Source: Azadirachta indica (taxonomy: Eukaryota > Streptophyta > Magnoliopsida > Sapindales > Meliaceae). Taken from it: a DNA stretch of 64,000 bases. The stretch lies in assembly GCA_022749755.1 (NCBI GenBank), contig CM040444.1, forward strand, positions 15,400,274 through 15,464,273. Direction: 5' to 3'. Every line of letters begins with the position of its first letter. Within the stretch, counting starts at the first letter, position 1. The position numbers and the translations under genes are program-made. This document shows, in pieces, positions 37,646-50,400 of the stretch. The notes under the pieces were generated by a model. It ran no database searches. It had not been told where the DNA came from and saw only the letters and a program-made list of their open reading frames with translations.

Positions 37646-40268
37646 ATGGCTATTGCCCCAAATGAAAGAGAGAGCTCTTCTGATTCTCCTTCCGAGGTCT
37701 CTTTTTGCTTTTTCCTAATACATACTATGAATACTTTATCTTCATGCTTTTATCATTTGGGTCTGAACGCTTACAGGTTAAGAGGGCAAGGCCGCCGATA
37801 AAGAAGGAAAACATGTTAGATAGCAAGAAAGTGAGGGAACTTCACTTTTCTCTGTTTGTTCGAGTTTAATCGATTGTTTTTGTGTTCTGTTTTGTTATTT
37901 ATTTTCTCATAATGTATGCTGGCATGTGTTCGATAATGATGTATTTTGGTGCACTGTTAATACATACCCAGAAAATTTAAAGCTTAAAAACTTCGAAAAT
38001 AAAAGAGCTTGTTATTCTCATATGCTGTATTCTTTTTTATTTTTAAAAATATACGAGTAAAATAATGGGAAACAAGGATGTCTGAATCCCATTTCTGGAG
38101 ACGGTGAACGTGAAAGTAATTAGAAAATGATGAAAAAATTGCTTGTTGGGGTGTATGAGAGCTGTATTTAGATTCTAACAGGGTACGTTAATGGAAGTGT
38201 AGGTGTCATTATTGAAGATTTACTCTTCTATATACAGAAATGAATTCAAAAACATTGGAAAGACCATTCATTGGTTTTGAAAACACAACTATTTTGTAAT
38301 TTTAGTTTACTGGGTTTGGAAAGAGCATTTCAAAGGACTGTCTTCTGCACTGCAGGATTGGAAAAAATTCCTTGTTTTAAGGTTGCTATTTCAGAACAGT
38401 TGGTAAAAATAAACAAACTAAACAGCTTTTTCTTTTTGGGTGATGACTGTGTAGCATGTTATCTTTGTATCCTCACTCTTTTATCAGCTGGACGATGTAG
38501 TACCTTCAATCTACCAATGTTGAAGAAATGAATGATATAATAATGGAAAAAATTTTGTCAATTCTTGGGCAGGTAATATGCAGTGGTCCAGAGAATTCCA
38601 AATGGTTAGTGAACTCAATTGAATGGCTGTTTAATCTGTTTTAGTATATTGGAAATTGAATTATCTTGTAACAGTAATGCAACTGTTATTTGCTCTAGTG
38701 AAAAGCGAAAGAGAGCAACATATGACAACTTGTATGATAATGAGGAAACTAAATCTGCTGTCATGATGCAAGCGACGCATGTTCAAGCTAATCTGGCACC
38801 TGAATTCCCCAGCTTTATTAAATGTATGCTCCCTTCACATGTTTCTGGAGGCTTTTGGCTGGTAAACCTCTTTCTGTCAATAATTTGGTTTTTTCAATGA
38901 GGAAACACCAGCCTGATCTGCATCTGATAAACGTCTATGCTTGCAGGGTCTCCCTAAGAAATTTTGCACTGATCATTTACCAAAGAAGGATACAATTATT
39001 GCTTTGGAAGATGAAAACGGGCATGAGTATGAAACAAACTATCTTGCAGAAAAGATTGGCTTAAGCGGAGGATGGAGAGGATTTTCAATGGTTCACAAAT
39101 TAGTGGAGGGAGATGTGTTAGTTTTTCATTTGATTAGGCCATTCAAATTTAAGGTAACTAAACTAAATAAACCTTTCAACTTTTATATTCTTTGGAGACA
39201 TGTCTCCAACTGCTAAGTTATGAAGTCAAAGGAAGGAGAAATTCAGTGCTTGCTTGGTAAATGTATCAGAAGAAAAAGAAAGCAGAAGCCTTGGTGATCG
39301 AGTAAAGTCACCTTTTATGCTTTACACATATTAAACCTGCTTTTTATCAACCCTTTCTTAGGTGTACATTTCAAGAAGCAGAGGTTCAGACGAAGTGGAT
39401 GGTGCTCTTGGCCTTTTACAACTAGATGTTTGCCATAGACAAATGCATTATGGTAAGTTTACAGTTCGTTCTGCTGTTTTTTCCTTCTCTAGTAATGGAC
39501 ACTAAAATGTTGTCTTTTCTAATTTATTTCATCGCAGAGAAGCATACCAGTCTATGTAAAGAAGAGAAGGATAAGTATTGGGAGCCTCTTCCTCAGGACA
39601 TTCCGCAAATAACTTTGGAGAAGGATAACCATATGATCTGTAGTAATATCATTCAGCGTGCATCAGATCAGTCTGAAGATGACAGCAAAAATCCTGGGTC
39701 TGAAATTCTCGATGGAATCAAATTCTGCAAATCTGTTCTTGAATTCAAAGAAGTGAAAAGCATTCACGATTTCAGCATTGTGTTAAATGGTTTAGCCATA
39801 GACTCTGCGCTCTCCCAGCACCTTAGGACCAAGTATTATGAGCTTTGTTGTAGTCAGAATTCATTCCTTCACGACAGTCTTCTCGATGGTCTTAACTGTC
39901 GGTTGGCTGCTGGAATGATCTCCGAGACCATCAACATCGCGGATGCCATTAGAGCTTCCAAGCTCACCACCCCACCAGATAATTTTGCTATCTGGGATAA
40001 AACTTTGAAAGCCTTTAAGTTGATGGGGATGAATGTTGGCTTCTTACAAGCACGGCTGGATCAACTTATGAACCTTTCTTCAAAATCCCGGAGGTGTGAA
40101 GAGGCTAGACTTGAAAGAACTAATGCAGAGGAAGAGAAAAGAATTCTGGAATTGAAGCTTTCGGAAGTAAGTGGGAGAATTTATAAACTTGATTCTGAGA
40201 TTGGGGTTTTGGAGGTAAACTCGGATGGTCTTGATGTTATGTTCCAGGAATTGGCTAAGGCTCCATAG
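37646..40268 (+). CDS. B3 domain transcription factor with C-terminal coiled coil (array gene 2)
   Basis: Exons 37646-37696, 37777-37830, 38573-38604, 38699-38861, 38947-39153, 39362-39452 and 39538-40268 join to about 442 residues. The order matches gene 1. A basic KRARPPIKKE segment comes first. The B3 domain runs from FIKCMLPSHVSGGFWLGLP through YLAEKIGLSGGWRGF to LVFHLIRPFKFKVYI. A final exon holds DFSIVLNGLAIDSAL through LQARLDQLMNLS and an Arg/Glu-rich coiled coil. Its second exon (54 bases) is shorter than that of gene 1 (87 bases), so a stretch of the linker is missing or badly placed. About 930 bp separate it from gene 1, same strand, as expected for tandem duplicates. It is predicted to be a nuclear DNA-binding protein with unknown targets. 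Confidence 0.88.
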
Positions 40269-40487
40269 CGATGAGTCTATCCTGGAAAATGAACTTACCA
40301 GAATCCAACATGCATCTCAGCTGACAGTATTTTGCAAGCAAATTTCGTATATTAGTTTTGTGAATCTGCCAGCGTATCGCAGGAGGAATTAATGATACTG
40401 GTAGTCATTTGCAGAAGAGATTACTAACATATGACAAAGTTGTAATTACAATATGCTGAGATATTTGTGTCACAAATTATAACAATG

Positions 40488-40518
40488 AAATGCTATAATT
40501 CAACAAATTATAGCATTT
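40488..40518. repeat. 13-bp perfect inverted repeat
   Basis: AAATGCTATAATT at 40488-40500 and its exact complement at 40506-40518, with a 5-base loop. It lies 220 bp past the stop of B3 gene 2, so it may be in the 3' UTR. An outer CACAAAT/ATTTGTG pair lies just outside. Confidence 0.85.
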
Positions 40519-41081
40519 GTGTTTCTACTAAAATTTTAAGGCATATCAATTCTGGGTGACTTCTAATCTACAGCTTACTTGAGTACCCACTCATAGCATA
40601 AATGTCAACTAATTATTCAATTATTATTACCATTGGTCAACCCAAATAATAATGTCAATTATATTCCCAAACTGAGGCATTTTTGTATAGTTTATAGAAT
40701 TCGTAAGGAAACTTTCTTGAATTTTGAAATTTATCAAATATAATATATTATAAGTTGATAGTAAAGGCCAACTATTGATAAATTATTACCAAAAAAAAAA
40801 TTATCACTATATTTTATGAGGGAACAAACGAGCATGGCAAGAATTAATAATAATCAAAACCATACTTTAAAATAATTAACACTTTTTTGAAAAAAAAATT
40901 AATAATAACATTTAGAAACACCATGATTGTCGACAATTTGAATTCAAACGACTATGATTTCTTTGCTATGTCTGTACTAAATTGGCGCTCATTTACGCCA
41001 CGTTCTCCGAGAGAAAATCATTAGGAAAACCCAACGGTTACTTGCCTCTTCTTCTTCATCTTCCCCAGGAAAACAAAATCA

Positions 41082-41090
41082 AAACCCTAA
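41082..41090 (+). promoter_or_regulatory. Telo-box before B3 gene 3
   Basis: AAACCCTAA directly precedes the start codon by two bases. In plants this motif is common in leaders and promoters of growth-related genes. A single copy at this spot is suggestive only. Confidence 0.5.
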
Positions 41091-41092
41091 AC

Positions 41093-43786
41093 ATGGTGGA
41101 ATCGAAGCTGACATATGAAGAATGCCGCCGCCAGAGACTGGAAGAGAACAAGAAAAGAATGGAGGAGCTTAAACTCCACGTACTCGCTCAGTCTATTAAA
41201 ACCCCCAGTCCCAAGCCCTCTCCGGTAACTCTCCCCCTAACAGCACTCTGAAAGTGTATATATATTTCGAATTTTTATTTGTTTTGATGGGTAGTCTTGT
41301 TTGTTTATGTTGTGTGAAGCTTAAGAAGCGGTTTTCAAAGCAGCAGGCGGCGTCGGTTCCGGTAAGAAGGTCCGGCCGTTTTACTGACAAGCCAGCTCCA
41401 AATTACAAAGAAGTGAGCTTTCTGTCAGCCTAAAAGATATCAATAGTTTCTGTGTTGTTCCGGTTCTGTTGATCTTCATTTCTAGTCGTATCATAACTGT
41501 ACTCTACTTGTGTTTCTGTTTGAAACTTTTCAATTTCCTGATGATATAAGGCTCTTTTGAGTTACATTTTTACAGTTTAAGTTGATTACAGCCTTAAGAT
41601 CATATCTAGAATTTTGGGTCAATCTATAAAAATTAGTTGTCACCGTTTAGACCTGGCTTTCAGTTGTTGATATCTTATAAAGAGAATACTTGTATGAATA
41701 CGGTGCATGTTTTATATAATGGCTTGCTTTATCTGGTTCTAAAGATTGTTCGGTGAAGTATAGATTGACCCACCAATGTATTGGTCATGACAGGATCCAT
41801 TTGAACCTTTACTGACAAGGAGGAGGTAAGTAACAGCACCTCCATTTTTCTAACATTCTCGGCACTTGAGACACTTTGCAGATGTGGTATTCTGCTGTCT
41901 GCAAATCTGATTGTGTTTATGAGGTAATTCTGCAGGGGTTACCAGCAGAGAAATCTGTTAAATCGGGTTTATGCTTCAGATGAAGAGAGAGCGTATGCAA
42001 TTGAAAGGGCTGAAGAAGTTCAATCAGGCTTAGATTCTCAATATCCAAGCTTTGTGAAGCCCATGCTACAGTCACATGTCACTGGAGGGTTTTGGCTGGT
42101 AAATTTAGTAACCAAAATGCACTGCTTCATATATTAATGTCTGTTAAGTACTTTTTGTTAATGAGCCTTTTATAAGGATTTTTGCCACTAATGTTGTCTG
42201 AAAGAACAGCCATGAGTTTAAACGAGTTTGGCAATTTCTTTTCTGTATAGGGCGTTGGATTGGATGATTCTATTGGTCTTAATTTTTCTTTACAACATTT
42301 TCAATAGGGTCTCCCAGTCTATTTTGGCAAGAACCATCTTCCCCATTACGATGAAACAATCACTTTGGTTGATGAGGAAGAAAATGAGTTTCCAACAAAA
42401 TACCTAGCTGACAAAACTGGTTTAAGCGGTGGGTGGCGAGGATTTTCTATTGATCATGAACTAGTTGATGGGGATGCACTGGTGTTTCAGCTTGTCAAGC
42501 CCACCACTTTTAAGGTATGCAGGACTTAAATTTATGTGCCTTTGATAAAGTGAGGTTGATATTGGTTTTTCTATATGCAAATTGAAGTGACTGTCAAGCA
42601 GCTTTAAGGCAAATAAAGTAGTTCATTCTTATGCAGATCAATACAACTTGTTCTGAAACTGCATTAGTTGTGTATCAAGACTCTTTTCCGTTAAGCAACG
42701 TAAATAGTGTTTAGTGCGGTATCCATATCTTAGGGCTCTTTTCTGCTCGAATTTGAATACAACTTCTCTCATCATAAAGTGTTCTTGTGACAAAGAGCAA
42801 GTAATATTCTCCAAATGAATATTCGAGAAGAGGATAACTTGTAGCCTTCCAATGTTTAATATGTTGTGGTCCTCCTGCCTGGTCATTTTAGCCATACAAC
42901 CATTTAGTCATTGCATTAGCCATTTTCCGTAGGTGTTCATTATCAGGGCGTATGAGTTAGAAGACAACAAAAACAAAGACAACACCAAGGAAGAAACCAA
43001 CAGTGAGGACAAGAATGAGGATTCAGATGCCAATCACTTGCGCAGGAGTGCTAAACGAACGAGATCAGGTAAGTAACATCTTCTCACTTCTTAAAACCCA
43101 TGTCTGATATATAGTTGTTATAATTTAAGAATCTTTTCACTTCTTAAAAACCATGTATGTCATATAGTTGTTATAATTTAAGTTTCTTCTGACAGCTTAA
43201 AACTAGAAAAATAGATTTAAGTTTTTTAAGAATGATTTTATATCAATAAGATGTTGTTAGATTGAGCAAGTGGTCAAATTAACAATATTTAGCTGGATTC
43301 ACATTTAAGTTTCCAGATGATCATTGCTCATACATTTAAACCAAAAACAGTGAGAGTTGATTGGATCCACATTCCAGTTTCCAAATGATCAGTGCTCCAT
43401 AAACTTGCTGAACAAACGTGGTTGCTATTTAAGTGTCATAAGCTAATTCCCTTGTTTACTTTCCAAATAGATGATGCTGTCATTCTGAAAGCTGTTTCAC
43501 TATTTTGGTTACATGATTTTGTATTTTCACATCTGCCGACAAAAATATATGCAGACAAAACTGCATTTAGAAAAAATTTGTTGCATCCATAAGTAGTATA
43601 TTCAAGAAATTAAAGGTTTCTAAACTATAATCAAGTAATATGGGCTGTAAGCATTGAACATCTGGTATAACAGGTTGAACTTCATAATGCCCTTAGAATG
43701 GATGGCGAACTGTCAAATTGTTGTTACTTGGCGATGTTTTGGGTTCTAACGTTTCTTTATTATTTGTTTTGGCAGGTAAAATGTAG
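41093..43786 (+). CDS. B3 domain protein, short At3g19184-like form (array gene 3)
   Basis: Exons 41093-41224, 41320-41412, 41794-41825, 41936-42098, 42308-42514, 42933-43068 and 43776-43786 join to about 257 residues. The N-terminus is a charged helix: YEECRRQRLEENKKRMEEL. It is followed by basic linker segments including RRSGRFTDKPAPNYKE. The B3 domain runs from FVKPMLQSHVTGGFWLGLP through YLADKTGLSGGWRGF to LVFQLVKPTTFKVFI. The tail is acidic (Asn/Glu/Asp-rich), then basic (LRRSAKRTRSGK), and ends with a tiny last exon. The long coiled-coil exon of its two neighbours is absent. The ATG at 41093 was chosen; the frame opens further upstream but has no earlier ATG. It is probably a nuclear DNA-binding protein. 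Confidence 0.9.
43076..43190. repeat. Short tandem duplication in the last intron of B3 gene 3
   Basis: Two units of about 60 bp share TCACTTCTTAAAA, then CCATGT, then TATAGTTGTTATAATTTAAG. It lies wholly inside the intron 43069-43775. Confidence 0.75.
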
Positions 43787-44446
43787 TTTTTTGGGGATTG
43801 TCTAATCAGGGCTCACTTATCTTGTAACACGAGCCAAGGATTGTGATTGTATCTTATTATTGTGAAGCCGTGATCTACAATCTGCTTGCTGATTCATGAG
43901 GATAATCACAGACTCCAAGGGTTAAACTAAATCCATATGGTTCGGTAACAGGAGTAAAATCATTGTAATTTATAACATTTTGAGCATTATGAGAGATGTG
44001 CTTTTTACATCATATCTTTTTCTTCTGTAACAGGAAAGAGTTACTGCCAACAGTACATTTAAATGAAAATGCTTGCATAAAATGACCTTTCAGACTTTTT
44101 ATGTAAATTCAACAGAAATCCAACCTTCTTTTATTCTTGTAGTGGAACTTTATTGTTTTTGCTACACACTCATTTTTATTCTATAAAAACTACATAAATT
44201 CAACAGATATCCAATCTTCTTTTATTCTTGTTTTGTGTCACTTCATTCTTTTTGCTACACACGCTCATTTTAATTCTACAAAAACTATACCCTGATAAAA
44301 CATCTTTGTTGGACCAACTACCTTGACTCTTGACAACCTCCATGGACAATGATTCGTATACATTAGAGCTTGTGTGGAGTCTTCATTTCTGCCACATACA
44401 TATTCTAACAGAATTATGTGTAGAGAGGAGACTTAAAAAGAATTGC
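43787..44446. other. Convergent 3' region between B3 gene 3 and the NQR-type gene
   Basis: The two genes face each other over about 660 bp, which must hold both 3' UTRs. A 91-bp tandem duplication occupies 44101-44289. Confidence 0.65.
44101..44289. repeat. 91-bp tandem duplication
   Basis: Copies start near 44105 and 44196 with AAATTCAACAGAAATCCAA and AAATTCAACAGATATCCAA. They share TTCTTTTATTCTTG and TTTTTGCTACACAC further in. The two have diverged slightly. It lies in the shared 3' region of two convergent genes. Confidence 0.85.
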
Positions 44447-47400
44447 TCATAATTTTGCCATTTGTTGAATGAAGGTTGGATCAATGCAAACAACCACCTG
44501 CAGAATTTCATCGTAAATTTAAAAGAGTTGGGGTAAGTTTTGTTGTGAGGAAATAGTGCAATACTCAATAAGTAAATCACAGATATGCGGAAGATGAACA
44601 TTTACCTTGCCAATACTTTTACCCGAATGAAGATACTCAACGGCATCTGCAACAGCATCAAGACCCAAAAACTTTTTTGGGTCTATTAATACCTATAAAC
44701 ACAGTATTATATTAAGTTTTACATCGGTGCAGATATTACAGCATTATCCTAAATTCATAGATATGCATTGTTGTATCCCTTACTTTCACTTCTCTTTCCT
44801 TTTCTTTTTCCATGTCAAGTAAGATAGTATATCTCAATATAATTTTAATAATTCTGCTCAACAAGTCTAAGCATGCGTATGATAACAAGCAAACTAGGAA
44901 GTATAACTTGATAAATGTATTACCTTAAGCTTTCCTGTAGAGAAAAGATGAAAGAGTCTGTCTAGATGTTGTTGCCACAGGTGAGCATATTGTATCAGGA
45001 AGAAACCACCCTGAAAAACATCAGCAACTTTAAAAGAACTAAACATAAGAGTCCCATGCTCATGCTATATGCCTGCCCACAGGATAATCTATCTAAAGCT
45101 CCAGTGGTTGATAGGAAACAGAAGGAACCAAAATGGGAAGCCCATCTCTCAACTATTAAAACCATGAGACTTCAAATTTCTTTTTCTGTTTTGGCAACTG
45201 AACTAAATATGAAGTACTTAGAACTCAAAATGCTGGAACTTTTAAGGTATAACTAATTCCAAGTCTGCCATGTACTTAAATTTTTCTAGATTCCCAAACA
45301 AACACACTAGAATAAGTCTCTTTTGATAAACAGAAAGCTGCTACAGAATTTAGGAAATCTATAAATTTTACTGAGAAAGCAGAGAACTGCAATATATTAA
45401 GAGTATTTCTTCAGCTATTAAGAAATACTGATTAACATTCAGGTCAACAAAATTAATCGACATATCACCTAGATCCAATCCCAAGTGATGTAAAAGTTAG
45501 AATGTAAAGATAAATCCAAAAGAAATTATATCCAATCGTAATGGTGCAATGGCAGCAGATAATAATAGGTTCATCATCCATGGCTACATACCACAGTTTG
45601 GCTTTTTGCTAAAATCTTTTCACATAATCCAGGGTAATTTGATGGCTGCCATCCATGTTCTCCTTGATACTGAAACAAAATAAATTATGTCATTGGCACT
45701 ATATCATAACCACTGAAGAGACCCAAGAACAGTCATCAACATGTAAAGAAAAGAAACTTGAAAAACGGATTAGACTTGTTGCCAGACACAATGCATGTCA
45801 ACAATAAATTGTATAGATAATATGCAAGAAAAGGGGTAATCACGTGCAGTGTAATACCCTAATTCAATATTTCCAGCACGGCAGAAGATAGAACTTAAAT
45901 CATAATCTATTCAACAGAAATCATATGAATCATATTTTCTATTCTGTGCAAAAACTTACTGAGAAAATAGGTGGCTAACTAACAGTATGACTGATCTGCC
46001 AATATATGGAACAAACCCAGAAAATTGAAACTAAAATCTCACAACCTTCACTTCAAAACGAATTAATCAATTAATGTCAAAAGTAACCTATGGATATCAG
46101 TTTTTCCATACAAATGGCATGCCAAATGGATCAACAAAAGATAACATATGCAAAGAACGTTGAAAACTGAGAAACAACAAAAGAAAGCAAGAACATAACA
46201 AATCAACAACAAAAATAACTTCATTCAAATACTGTCCTTATGAGAAGTACTTTAGAGAAAGCAACCTGAGATATCATTCCAATCACAATGAGCCGGCCAT
46301 AAACTGCCAACGCATTCAAGCACATATTAAACATGTCACCACCAACAGATTCATAAATGATATCAAAACCTTTGGGAAACTCCTCCTTTAGAACCTGGCA
46401 TAATCAAACCGTGAGCATTATCTACATGAGTGCTTAAAGATTAGAAGAAGGAAAAAGAAAAAAGTAATCATCATATTGGTTAATGGGATTATGAGACTCA
46501 ATAATTCAGAAGGATTCTGGTTCCCATAGCTAACTAAGACCACACTCATACGACATCATCACATAGTTTGATGGGATTACGAGATTCAAAACTACAGAAT
46601 GATCGTGATTCTTGTAGCTAAGACCACTCTCATACTTTGGATCAAATCCTAGGACAACAAAAATTTGATGGTACAAATAATTTGGAGAGCCAAAAAGTGC
46701 TTTTATTTTATTTTGATGTGAAAAGTTGAAACAGGTTTGTTCAAGAGATTGAAAATAAGAAACGGATTAGTGTTGCAGAAGTTCTAAAATCGTAGAGACA
46801 TTAATCTGAACTTTTGTGCTTTAAACTTTAAATATGTTTAAAGTTGTAACTACATTAAAAGACACAAGTATCTATGTGTCTGAAGATATGCCTATTAAGT
46901 ATGAGCAATTATTCCTAGATACCAAAGAAAAGACTCAACTCTCAGAAATAAAGCCAGACCTAATTGATCCCATTGCCTAAATCAGTCCATCACACTGAAA
47001 TGAATTATTGGTCATCTCAGCACCCCAAGCCTCTCAATCACACAAAACAAAGAGAAGAAATGAAGACTGACACAAATATACAGACTTACAGTTTTGATGT
47101 CTTCAGCTTTGTAGTTTATGACTCGATCAACCCCCAAGTCTGTCAAAAGCTGAGCCTTTTCTGCACCCCCACAAGTAGCGACCACCGTATTTCCCGTTAA
47201 TTTTGCAAGCTGTGCATGTTCATCAACCAAGAAAATAAATGCCAAAAGGTTGATGAAAATAAATGCTAAAATTTTTCACTTCAACAAACAAAAATCAATT
47301 TTCACATCGATATGGAATGCCAGAATTTGCTATGCAAACTTAAGAAAGAATTCAGGGATAAGTAATTTTCATCTAGAAAGAGAAGTTAGCCATATAAACA

Positions 47401-50400
47401 GCAACATCAGCACTAACAATATTTGTTCATTCTCAATTGCCACTAATAGATGTAACCATAACGAAACACAATAAAAGTTCAGTTCAGCTTCCTTGCTTAG
47501 CCGAGTAATATTTCCTTGGTTATAGCGATGACAGTATTTCCTGGAAAACTAGGTGCCACCTAATTTTGAAAAATAAATAATCAAAAGTAACACCTATAAA
47601 TTAAAGTTCCACTTCTTTAATTGACAACCCAGGCGGCTAAATACCCTGTAACGATTCCAACAAACACAGCTCCTACATCAACCAACATCAATGATTGGAT
47701 ATTGCTTCGTAGGCTAAGTTAATCTAAAGAAACCTATGGGCAAGATGCAACATAAATCTGACCTCATTTGACCATGTCTAAGAGATGCATTTTATTGAGT
47801 TTCTTTCATTTTAAAATGGGGTAGAGTTTTAACCTCAACAAAACAACTCAATTACTCAATTACAATTCCTAAATCATTCTCGAAAAGTAGTTCAATCTTT
47901 ATCTTGAATTAGATGACTAAGAATCCTTCACTAGATTATACATGCAAAACATGTAATTGCACTGGATCTACCATTATAATTAGATAATGACACTGACAAA
48001 CAACTTTTGTCTTCTATAATTGAGGTGGTCATTTATCTAGTAAAGATATTTTATGACATCAACTCCAGTATCAATCAAAATATATAACATTGATCTGCAA
48101 ATGGTACAACAAAAGGACCAGAGGAGAATTATATAAGCTAAAACACTAACTGATAACAACGAAATTTATAAAAATGATTACTCTTATAGAACAAAATTAT
48201 TGCACTTTATTAACCAAATAGAATAAATGAACAGCCCGACTTGCTCTTTCTTAATCAGTAAGGATGGGCACACGCTATTGTAAAAGACAATGAAAGTTCC
48301 ATATTTGTATAGTGAATCCATGCATACAGGATTATCTTTGTATTGGAAATTAAACCTGTACTGCAAACTGCCCTGTCCCTCCTGCAGCAGCTGTAACAAG
48401 CACTTTTTTCCGTGATTCCATCTGACCCACCTAAAGAAACAAAACAAAAGAATTATCATGATAAGAAGTAAAATATATTGCTGAAAGATGGCTTTAGGAC
48501 AAGTATTCAAAAAGATAAAGGATAAGAAGCAAAGGAATATAGTATATAAAATTTGAAAATATAATAGCTGAATATAAAAATTAAGTTTGTGAATTTGATA
48601 ATACTGCAACAAGCTTGAAATATGTTTCTTTCTGAGAGTGTATTATGTATTGGAGAAGTCTGCACTTACATTTGACAAAAATAGCAGGCATTACCTTTTC
48701 CAGAGCAATTGACGCTGTTAGCCCTGAAGTAAGCATGGCAACAACTTCTGGATCTGGTCTTGCAACAGGAAGGACGTGTTTAGAAGGAACCTAAATCATG
48801 GAAAATATCCATAAAATTAACAACCTTGAGGATTGAAAAATAGCAATTCTAGTATTAATTATATAAGTGGAAAGTTAGAAGATGGTTATGAAACTGATTA
48901 AGGAAGAAACTTATGCCAGACATTGAAGACAAGCTCTCAAGAATAGTGTACCATTGTAAATTCAGTGTAACTCCCAAAAGTCATTATGGCAGCAGGAGTG
49001 CCAACTTTCAGGTGACGGACAGAGTCCCCCAGTGCTGCAATTATTCCTACTGCCTGCAAAGTATAGTTATTGTCAACAACATGATCAGTAATAGCATATA
49101 AACATAATTGCACGATTACACCAGACATTTGATATATTAATTTTATGCACCTCAAAGCCAGCATCAAATGGAAGACGAGAGCCAACATTTTTGCTATCAG
49201 AGAAATAACGACCTGAGCTGAAATTAACCTGTCCATAAGTCCATAAACTTCTCCTTGTTATGCATGCAGGCATTCATACACAAAAAAATTTATGAAGAGA
49301 GAAAAGAATCATATATATAAATTGTTTTACCAAGAGGGAAAATAGTTACTAACACTCTCCAACATTTTGATGTCGGATAAGATACAGTGACAATAAAGAC
49401 AAACAATAGACTGCATGAGACGTCCTTTCTTTCCTGGTTTTCCCCAGCCTTAACCAACAGAATTCCTCCTATATGTCATTAACATTTTTCAAAACATTGG
49501 CCATCTCTAGTGCAGAGGCCAATTATTTCAAATTCCTGGCCAAGTTTGAGTAGCATAAATATATCTGTGTAGACTTTGACAAAATCATGGGTGCCTAGTG
49601 GCTCATGACTGCTATAACATGCTAAAAGCTTTATAAACAGATCAGGGGACCGGCTGAAGTCCATTCAGAAATTAGATGAAGGAAGAGAGAGAGATCTCAA
49701 TAAACAACTTCTGAAAACCTCAGAGGTCTAGTAAGTGTAAGCCATTAGTCAATGTATTTTCCCAAACTTTTTCTTGCTAAAATAGCCAGATACTGAAAAA
49801 AGGAACTGCATAAAAAGTTCATACTCAAATTTGGCTTTAGAGACTATATCCTAAATCTAAAATCTCATTAACATATGATGAATTACTGAGAATCACCAAC
49901 TAAACATTTGTCATGAACATGATATTTCTGCTGTTCTTTTTTCTTCGTTTTTTTCTATAAGAACTACACATATCTATTCAATGAATACTAAGGAGAACGT
50001 CCAAATTAACAAATATCACTCAAGTACAATACTCTAAAATAACCACAAAATGCTAAACCCAATGCTAAAACAACTAGATAGTAACTTTATTATGATTGGA
50101 TGGGTTAGATATGAAAGATTACATTACATGGTTCACATTTATTTCAGAATATAAACCCCTTGCAATATCACACCTATACACTAGTCATGCAGTTGAAAGT
50201 TCATACTTTTCTAAGAAATGGTCCAGGTACTTTAAAGACCAAAGATATTCAAACAAATAAGAAAGTGATCAAAAAATGAGCAAACAATATCTAATGACCC
50301 GTGTTAGAATTAAAATAAGATTTATTATTAGTCTTTTCCTAGTTTGTTAAAGATTCCTAAATTTATGAGAATTCTTAATTTATATTGCTTTATTATTTTA

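Larger units (their letters stand above)
40269..41092. other. Intergenic DNA between B3 genes 2 and 3
   Basis: 3' UTR then AT-rich DNA. It contains a perfect 13-bp hairpin at 40488-40518. A telo-box, AAACCCTAA, lies at 41082-41090, immediately before the start of gene 3. Confidence 0.6.

Noticed and set aside
40982..41092. Upstream extension of B3 gene 3
   Set aside because: The frame is open but begins with TTG, not ATG; the ATG at 41093 fits the family.
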